From Nocardioides soli (GTDB lineage Bacteria > Actinomycetota > Actinomycetes > Propionibacteriales > Nocardioidaceae), in assembly GCF_014191495.1 (NCBI RefSeq), contig NZ_JACHWR010000005.1:62001-126000 (forward strand): 64,000 bases of DNA, in the 5' to 3' direction. How positions within the stretch are numbered: position 1 is the first letter of the stretch; the number at the start of each line of letters is the position of its first letter. The position numbers and the translations under genes were made by a program. Positions 58,782-64,000 of the stretch are shown one piece after another. Below the pieces are notes generated by a model. It made no database searches and was not told the DNA's origin. It saw only the letters and a program-made list of their open reading frames with translations.

Positions 58782-59708
58782 CTACCCCGGGGGTACGGCG
58801 GGCTCGGGCTGCCGCCGTCCGAGGCCGGCGACCGCGACCAGGATCAGCGCGGTGCCCACGATGCCGGCGACGCCGAGCCGCTCGTCGAGCCAGACCGCGG
58901 CGACGAGCGCGGCCGTCACCGGCTCGAGCAGCGTGGCGATCACGGCGGCGCTGCCCGGGACCGTGCGCAGCCCGGCGTAGAACAGCCCGTAGGCGAGCGC
59001 CATCGTGAAGATGCCGAGGTAGAGCAGCGTCAGCGTCACGGTGGCGTCGCCGGAGCCGGTCGTGAGCGAGCCGCCCAGCGCGGCCACCAGCAGCAGGGCG
59101 ACCGCCCCGACCGTGGTCGTCGCGGTCGTGAGGGTCAGGGGGCTCGTGGTGTGCGTCAGGGAGCGCCCGATCGCCGTGGTCGCGGCGTACGTCGTGCCGG
59201 ACCCGACCGCCAGCAGTACGCCCAGCGTCGGGTGCGGGCCGGGGTCGTGGGCGCCCGCGGCCAGGCTGACCAGCACCAGCCCGGCCAGCGCCAGCACCAG
59301 CACCGCGACCTGGCCGAGCGTCGGCGCCGAGCGTCGGCGTACCGACTCGGCGACGGTCAGCAGCACGGGCGCCAGGCCCAGGCTGACCACGGTGGAGACC
59401 GAGACGCCGACCGCGACCACGGAGCCGAAGTAGAGGGCCTGGTACGCCGCGGTGCCGCAGCCGGTCACGATCACCCGGGTGGGGTGCGTGCGCACGAGCG
59501 TCCCCAGCCCCCGCAGCTGGCGCAGCGCCAGCAGGACGACGAGCAGGACCGCCGCCGCGATCACCATCCGCCAGGCACTGATCGTGAGCACCGACATCGG
59601 CACCCGGTCGCGGATCACCTGGACGCCGAGCCCGCCGGTGCCCCACAGGATGCCGGCGAGGCAGATCTGCACCAGGCCGAGACCGGCGCGGGGCGTCGGC
59701 GTGCTCAC
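58782..59708 (-). CDS. EamA/DMT-family transporter
   Basis: A 308-residue exporter with ten hydrophobic segments in two EamA repeats (GLGLVQICLAGILWGTGGLG, YQALYFGSVVAVGVSVSTVV, then LGIFTMALAYGLFYAGLRTV and LLEPVTAALVAAVWLDERLG). GTG 59708 gives the natural N-terminus MSTPTPRAG; upstream codons lie in the promoter and repeat region. Substrate unknown. It follows the IclR gene in the same direction with a repeat hairpin between. Confidence 0.87.
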   Translation of the reverse strand: MSTPTPRAGLGLVQICLAGILWGTGGLGVQVIRDRVPMSVLTISAWRMVIAAAVLLVVLLALRQLRGLGTLVRTHPTRVIVTGCGTAAYQALYFGSVVAVGVSVSTVVSLGLAPVLLTVAESVRRRSAPTLGQVAVLVLALAGLVLVSLAAGAHDPGPHPTLGVLLAVGSGTTYAATTAIGRSLTHTTSPLTLTTATTTVGAVALLLVAALGGSLTTGSGDATVTLTLLYLGIFTMALAYGLFYAGLRTVPGSAAVIATLLEPVTAALVAAVWLDERLGVAGIVGTALILVAVAGLGRRQPEPAVPPG

Positions 59709-59804
59709 CCGGCCATCCAACCCGACCCGGTGCCCGCCGTCGCCCCGATTTCGGCCGCGTCGCTCGATGTCGGTGGTCGAGAGGTGTCGGGGCTCGAGAG
59801 GTGT

Positions 59805-59852
59805 CGGTGGTTGAGGCGCGAGGGCCGCCAGGCCCGAGCCTCGAAACCACCG
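59805..59852. repeat. Hairpin of the GGTTGAG...CTCGAAACC family
   Basis: CGGTGGTTGAGGC pairs with GCCTCGAAACCACCG around a GC-rich loop that itself pairs (GGGCC/GGCCC-like). The outer arms are the same as in the 42-bp hairpins at 18657, 18930 and 19214. It lies between the EamA and IclR genes. Partial direct repeats of GAGAGGTGTCGG precede it at 59779-59806. Confidence 0.72.
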
Positions 59853-59870
59853 CCCCGGCACAGGGCCCGA

Positions 59871-60632
59871 TCACCGCTCGGTGGAGCGCCCGCTGATCCG
59901 ACGGGTGAGCGCGGTCGCCGTGGCGGTGACCGCGCCGGCCAGGCGCGGCTGGTCCCCTTCGTCGCGGGGGAAGGTCACCGCGACGGCGGCGACCGGGTGC
60001 TCGTTGTGGTCGAGCACCGCGACCGCCACGCTGGCGAGCCCGGGCGTGACCTCGCCGTCCTCGACGGCGTACCCGCGCTGGCGCGTGTCGGTGAGCACGC
60101 GGCGCAGCGCGCTCAGCGAGCGCGGCCCGGCGCCGTGCCGGTCGACGAAGTCCGCGGCCTGGGAGTAGAGAGCGCGCACCTGGGGCGCGGGCAGCCGCGC
60201 GAGCACCGCGCGACCGCTGGCGGTCAGGTGCGCGGGCAGCCGGACACCGACGTCGGTGACCAGCGGCGGGCGGCCGGGCGCGCGCTCCTCCACGACGTAC
60301 AGCACCTCGCGACCGTGCAGCACCGCCAGGTGCGCCGACTGCCCGACCCGGTCGACGAGCGTCGCGAGCGGCCGCCGGGCGAGCCGCTGGAGGGGCTCCT
60401 GGCGTGCGTAGCCGCTGCCGAGCTCGAACGCCGCGAGTCCCAGCCCGTAGCGGTGCTCGTCGGCGAGGTGGACGACGAAGCCCTCGTCGATCATCGCGTT
60501 GAGCAGGTGGTACGTCGTGCTGCGCGGCAGCTCGCACGCGCGCATGATCCGGTCCAGCGCCACCGGGTCGGGCTGGCCGGCGAGGAAGCGCAGCACCCGC
60601 ATCGCGCGGGTCGCGGCCGGCACCTGGCTCAT
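59871..60632 (-). CDS. IclR-family transcriptional regulator
   Basis: A 253-residue IclR regulator: N-terminal winged helix (TRAMRVLRFLAGQPDPVALD, ELPRSTTYHLLNAMIDEGFV) and the C-terminal effector domain (GQSAHLAVLHGREVLYVVEE, LTASGRAVLARLP, RGYAVEDGEVTPGLASVAVA). Effector unknown; it may control the EamA transporter gene next to it. ATG 60632. Confidence 0.93.
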   Translation of the reverse strand: MSQVPAATRAMRVLRFLAGQPDPVALDRIMRACELPRSTTYHLLNAMIDEGFVVHLADEHRYGLGLAAFELGSGYARQEPLQRLARRPLATLVDRVGQSAHLAVLHGREVLYVVEERAPGRPPLVTDVGVRLPAHLTASGRAVLARLPAPQVRALYSQAADFVDRHGAGPRSLSALRRVLTDTRQRGYAVEDGEVTPGLASVAVAVLDHNEHPVAAVAVTFPRDEGDQPRLAGAVTATATALTRRISGRSTER

Positions 60633-60668
60633 GGCCGCAGGGTACGGCGTGGCCGCTCCGGCGCCCGC

Positions 60669-61037
60669 TCAGGTGCCGCGGTGGGTACCGGTGCCGGGCT
60701 GGTAGCCGTCGGACCGGTGGTCGACGTCGGGGTCGATGGCGTCGGCCTCCCGCACGGCGTCCTCCTGGCGGGCCTCCTCCATCTGCAGCCCGCGGCGGGC
60801 CTCGGTCGCCTCCTGCTCCGCGCGCTCGGCCTCGGCGCGGGCGATGTCCGCCCGGCTCGCCGCGGCGGCCGCGTCCCGCTGCGAGTCCCGGACCGCGCCC
60901 GCCTGACCGGCGGCCTCGGCCCGCACCTGCGCCGCGCGGTGGCGCTGGTGGGTACGCCGGCGGCGGGTGGTCAGGATCGCGGCGGCCGCGACCAGCAGCA
61001 CGACGACGATGACGATGATGACGATGGCGGTGGTCAT
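60669..61037 (-). CDS. Small membrane-anchored coiled-coil protein
   Basis: A 122-residue protein with one N-terminal membrane helix (TAIVIIVIVVVLLVAAAAIL), a basic stop-transfer (TTRRRRTHQRHR), then an Ala/Glu/Arg-rich coiled helix (ADIARAEAERAEQEATEARR) and an acidic, disordered C-terminus. No family recognised. Ends 37 bp before the IclR gene starts. ATG 61037 follows GAGGGACC. Confidence 0.72.
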   Translation of the reverse strand: MTTAIVIIVIVVVLLVAAAAILTTRRRRTHQRHRAAQVRAEAAGQAGAVRDSQRDAAAAASRADIARAEAERAEQEATEARRGLQMEEARQEDAVREADAIDPDVDHRSDGYQPGTGTHRGT

Positions 61038-61116
61038 GGTCCCTCCTCGGGCAAGGCTCTCCCCACGCCGTACCCCGCGGCGCGCGGCGCACTCCTCCGG
61101 GACTCGGGCTCCGGGG

Positions 61117-62328
61117 TCAGGACAGCGGGCGCTCCCCGCGCACCGGCACCAGCGGCGCCGCCACGAGGGGGAACAGGGCGGCCAGGGCGAAGGCCGCGGC
61201 GTACCCGAGGTGCGCGATCGCCAGGCCCGCGACCGGTGGCACGGCAGACGCGGCGAGGTACTGGGCGGTGTTCTGTGCGCCCAGTGCGCGTCCGGACCAG
61301 AACGGCCCGGCGCGCTCGGCGACGGCGGTGAACGCCAGGCCGTTGTCGGCGACCGTCACCAGGGTCGCGACGATCATGAGCACCACGGCGACCGCCAGGT
61401 CCAGCGCCGCCGCGAGGCCGAGCAGGGCCAGGACGGCCGATGCGACCAGTGCCACCCAGCGCAGTGGCCGCATCCGCGCGCCGACGACGTCGGAGAGATG
61501 ACCGGCGGCGATCCGTCCGAGCGCGCCGGCCACCTGGGCCACCGCGACCACGACGCCGGCCGCGGCGGTCGACCAGCCGCGGTCCTGGACCAGCCAGACC
61601 AGGGCGAACGTCCACACCAGGAACTGGGGGACGACCAGCAGCACCGAGACGCCGTGGATGCGCGTGAGGTAGGAGTCGACCCGGTAGGGGTTCGCGGCGA
61701 CGGCGCCCTCGCGGCGTGCCGGACGCGGTGGGTCGACGACGGTCGCGGCGACGAGCAGCGCAGCGAGTGCGCACGCGACGGTCGGCACCCAGAGCGCGGC
61801 CTGGACGCCGTGCGCCTCGGCGACCACCGCGATCGAGATGGCGGCGACGCCCACGCCGACGGGCTGGGCCATCTGCCGGATGCCCATCGCGAGTCCGCGG
61901 CGCTCGGGCGGGAACCAGCCGACGACCACCCGCCCGCTGGCCGCGTTCGTGCTGGCGGCCGCGGCGCCGGCCAGCAGCAGCGTGACGACGAGCGGGGCGA
62001 GGCCGCCGGTCAGGGCGCTGGCGACCCCGGCGACGACGGTGGACCCGAGGCCGGTGAGCAGCACGAACCGCTCGCCCCGCCGGTCGGTGACCCAGCCCCA
62101 CGCCACGAGCGTGAGCATCACGCCGATCAACGGTGCCGCGGCCACCACGCCGGCCTCGGCGAGGCCCATGCCCTGCTGCCGGTGGAGGGTGGGGATCAGG
62201 AACGCCGGGCCGTGGACCATCACCGCCGCCGCGGCCTGCGCCCCTGTGCTGGTGGCGAGCATCGTCCACCGGCGGCCGGTGCCGATGCCGGCGGGGCCGG
62301 CCGGCGCGGCCTGCTGACGAAGGGACAC
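61117..62328 (-). CDS. Major facilitator superfamily transporter
   Basis: A 403-residue MFS protein with twelve membrane helices. The A-like loop between helices 2 and 3 reads GWVTDRRGERFVLL; PPERRGLAMGIRQMAQPVGV marks helices 4-5, and the equivalent loop in the second half is AGHLSDVVGARMRPLRW. Substrate unknown. Start ATG 62328 is preferred. It stands alone, between the coiled-coil protein and the exported protein gene. Confidence 0.88.
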   Translation of the reverse strand: MSLRQQAAPAGPAGIGTGRRWTMLATSTGAQAAAAVMVHGPAFLIPTLHRQQGMGLAEAGVVAAAPLIGVMLTLVAWGWVTDRRGERFVLLTGLGSTVVAGVASALTGGLAPLVVTLLLAGAAAASTNAASGRVVVGWFPPERRGLAMGIRQMAQPVGVGVAAISIAVVAEAHGVQAALWVPTVACALAALLVAATVVDPPRPARREGAVAANPYRVDSYLTRIHGVSVLLVVPQFLVWTFALVWLVQDRGWSTAAAGVVVAVAQVAGALGRIAAGHLSDVVGARMRPLRWVALVASAVLALLGLAAALDLAVAVVLMIVATLVTVADNGLAFTAVAERAGPFWSGRALGAQNTAQYLAASAVPPVAGLAIAHLGYAAAFALAALFPLVAAPLVPVRGERPLS

Positions 62329-62403
62329 AGCCCTCAGTCAACGCCGCGTCGGCCGGTCGGGCAGGCGCCGTCTTGCAGAATGACCGCGCCGCCGTCCTGC
62401 CGC

Positions 62404-63699
62404 TCAGGTCGGGTTGCCGCTCCTGCCGATCCGCAGCCGGGCGGTCGCGAGGTCGAGCACCGCGCCGGTGCCGTCGAGCAGCGTCACCCGGAGCCCGATC
62501 ACCTTCAGGCCGGTCGCGAGCCGCTGGACGATCAGCGGCTCCAGCCTCGCGACGCCCGGGATCTCGAGCGGACCGGTGTCGGGGAAGTACCGCCGCTCAC
62601 CGTCGACGGTGACCGCTCCGAGGGAGGAGCCGTCGCTGCTGCGGGAGACCTTCCTGCCCCGCCGCTCGACGGTCGCCTGGGCGACCACGCCCTCGATCCG
62701 CAGGGCTCCGGCCAGGTCGACCTCGGCCACCGTCGCCCTCGAGAACCCCCAGGCCTCCGCGCCGGTCTGAGCGCCCAGGCCCTCGCTGGTCATCGCGCCG
62801 ACCTTGATCTGGCCAGCGAGGTCGAGACCTGCCAGCGAGGACCTCCGGACCGTGCCGCCGGTGCCCTGGCAGGGCACCCGCTGCACCGGGTTGCGGCCGA
62901 GGCCGACCAGCTCGCCGCCGATCGAGCCGCTCACGCCGTACGCCGAGCCGGCGAAGACGCCGTGGCGGGCCCCGCTGAAGATCTCCGCGCCCGCGTGGGC
63001 GACGCGGACGCGGGTGTCGGTCCGGAGCAGGTGCACCAGCAGGCCGTTGGCGAAGGCCCGGGCCCGGTCGCTCCGCTCCCGGGTCCAGGTCGAGGCCAGC
63101 GAGATCGTCGCGACGTCGGGGATGGTGACCGGGTGTCCGGGCAGGGGCAGCTTCAGCTCCTGCGGGGCTCCGCCGGGCGGGGTGAAGGCCAGCCCGCCGA
63201 GCTCGGTGGAGGTGGCGGCGTGGAAGCCGGTCCCGTCGTGGGCGGCTCGAGCGGTCGTCGTGATCGCGGAGAGGCTGAGGGTGCCGAGCGGCGAGTCGCT
63301 GAGCACGACCTCGCCGACCCGGTGCCGAGTGGTGATCGCGACCTCGCCGCCGCTGCGACTGGTCCAGGTGCGGGTCCGGCTGCCGGCGACGGCGCCGAGG
63401 CCGGGGATCCGGACCGACGCGAGGTCGTTGCCGCGGTCGATGCCGGTCTTCGTGGTGCAGCCGATCACCGCCAGGGCGGTGGCGCCCGCGGCCGCGGGGA
63501 GCTGGCCACCCTTCACGTCGGTCGCGAAGCCGGAGCCGCGCAGCGCGAACTCCGTGGGCGTCCGCCCGACGCCTCGATCGGCGGCGGGCCCGGCGGCCCG
63601 CGCGGACCAGGTCGGTGCCGACAGCGCGATCGGGGCGAGGAGTGCGACTGTCGCGATGGCGACACCCGTCCGTGCGGTCCGGGTTCTGAGCTCTGGCAT
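62404..63699 (-). CDS. Exported protein, choice-of-anchor P-like
   Basis: A 431-residue secreted protein. The signal peptide runs through VAIATVALLAPIALSAPTWS, with cleavage probably after ARA. The mature part is beta-rich with repeated segments (GGEVAITTRHRVGEVVLSD, AGLDLAGQIKVGAMTSEGLG) and two cysteines (ALAVIGCTTKTG, RVPCQGTGG), reminiscent of actinobacterial choice-of-anchor P proteins. No LPxTG motif is visible. ATG 63699 was chosen because GGAGGGA lies 6 nt upstream. The family assignment is tentative. Confidence 0.66.
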   Translation of the reverse strand: MPELRTRTARTGVAIATVALLAPIALSAPTWSARAAGPAADRGVGRTPTEFALRGSGFATDVKGGQLPAAAGATALAVIGCTTKTGIDRGNDLASVRIPGLGAVAGSRTRTWTSRSGGEVAITTRHRVGEVVLSDSPLGTLSLSAITTTARAAHDGTGFHAATSTELGGLAFTPPGGAPQELKLPLPGHPVTIPDVATISLASTWTRERSDRARAFANGLLVHLLRTDTRVRVAHAGAEIFSGARHGVFAGSAYGVSGSIGGELVGLGRNPVQRVPCQGTGGTVRRSSLAGLDLAGQIKVGAMTSEGLGAQTGAEAWGFSRATVAEVDLAGALRIEGVVAQATVERRGRKVSRSSDGSSLGAVTVDGERRYFPDTGPLEIPGVARLEPLIVQRLATGLKVIGLRVTLLDGTGAVLDLATARLRIGRSGNPT

Positions 63700-63854
63700 G
63701 GGGCATCCCTCCGCTCGGGTCAACGTGCAGGACTGGAACGCGTTACTGTGATCGGGGTCACGGATGGGACCGCTCCGGCTTCGTCTCGGATCTCAGACGG
63801 CGAGGGGATCCGGCGCCCTGGTGAGGGTGCCGGCGGGCGACGAGGATTGCGGGC

Positions 63855-64000
63855 ATGACCTCCGGTATCACCCCCGACCGACCGACCGTCGAGGTCGGCG
63901 TCGGTCCCGTCTCCTTCGCCGATGTGCTCGCCGTCGCCCGCGACGGCGCCGCGGTCCGGATCGGCGGTGACGCCCTCGCCGCCATCGACCGCGCCCGTGC
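63855..64000 (+). CDS. hutH: Aromatic amino acid lyase, N-terminus (HutH-like, partial)
   Basis: The first 48 codons read MTSGITPDRPTVEVGVGPVS and continue FADVLAVARDGAAVRIGGDA, LAAIDRAR. This matches the N-terminus of histidine ammonia-lyases (VxVGxxPLTxDDVVAVARxGA...). It would convert histidine to urocanate, forming the MIO group further on. The active site is beyond the window, so a related phenylalanine or tyrosine lyase is possible. ATG 63855 is divergent from the exported protein gene. Confidence 0.7.
   Translation, partial: MTSGITPDRPTVEVGVGPVSFADVLAVARDGAAVRIGGDALAAIDRAR

Overview
The window is about 64 kb of very GC-rich DNA with dense gene packing, 1-4 nt stop/start overlaps, many GTG starts and many starts with no ribosome binding site but a -10-like hexamer just upstream (leaderless). 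Together with the gene families (DesA3-type desaturase with its reductase, EtfD-type membrane Fe-S reductase, bifunctional dCTP deaminase, DUF222-HNH protein, IdeR/DtxR-type iron boxes, a KstR-type operator), this points to a chromosomal segment of an actinobacterium. Nocardioides or a close relative is my best guess; that is an inference from gene content and repeat style.

Layout: 1-2.1 kb, end of a ROK sugar kinase, a tandemly duplicated leader, nagA and nagB (amino-sugar catabolism). 2.2-5.6 kb, HIT protein, WYL regulator, DinB-like protein, PucR regulator. 5.6-8.0 kb, ferredoxin-type reductase plus fatty-acid desaturase. 8.1-15.3 kb, a hypothetical gene, a membrane/DUF4185 fusion, an MMPL transporter with a large coiled coil, and a GT87-like mannosyltransferase. 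15.1-18.6 kb, two coupled ABC exporter pairs. 18.6-19.3 kb, a non-coding block of nested palindromes next to a DUF222-HNH gene. 20.7-23.3 kb, a DUF1801 protein and phosphoglucomutase. 24.1-28.8 kb, an iron-siderophore uptake operon (binding protein, siderophore-interacting reductase, two FecCD permeases, ATPase) behind an iron box, with a divergent AraC regulator. 28.8-36.8 kb, SDR and MDMPI pair, LysE exporter with ArgP regulator, CocE hydrolase, EamA transporter divergent from a MocR regulator. 36.8-41.7 kb, acyl-CoA dehydrogenase, TSUP transporter with Rrf2 regulator, sulfotransferase-like protein, SnoaL-like protein behind a KstR-type box. 41.8-46.4 kb, ECF sigma pair, DUF2461, a lipoprotein, a C39-like secreted protein, tRNA-Gly(CCC). 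46.4-52.8 kb, SGNH hydrolase, dcd, a second iron-regulated SIP, a DUF4097/ribbon-helix-helix cluster, and a sodium:solute symporter with a small partner. 53.0-63.7 kb, the EtfD-type reductase with an SLFD-repeat tail, a metallo-dipeptidase-like protein, EamA, IclR, MFS and an exported protein. The window ends in the start of an aromatic amino acid lyase (HutH-like).

Themes: (1) Iron: two SIP loci, both behind DtxR/IdeR-type boxes. (2) Fatty-acid and steroid oxidation: acyl-CoA dehydrogenase and the EtfD-type electron acceptor share an upstream GTTACT-N4-GGTA motif, and a KstR-type box precedes a steroid-isomerase-like gene. (3) Intergenic palindromes: many gene ends, mostly convergent ones, carry long near-perfect hairpins without a U-tract. 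Several belong to one repeated family, and some supply the last codons of the flanking genes. (4) Local tandem duplications near nagA and the tRNA-Gly 3' end. I found no CRISPR array, rRNA, prophage or transposase. The most unusual protein features are the multivalent SLFD tail of the EtfD homologue, the roughly 260-residue glutamine-rich coiled coil inside the MMPL transporter, and the overlapping start codons of the EamA/MocR divergent pair.
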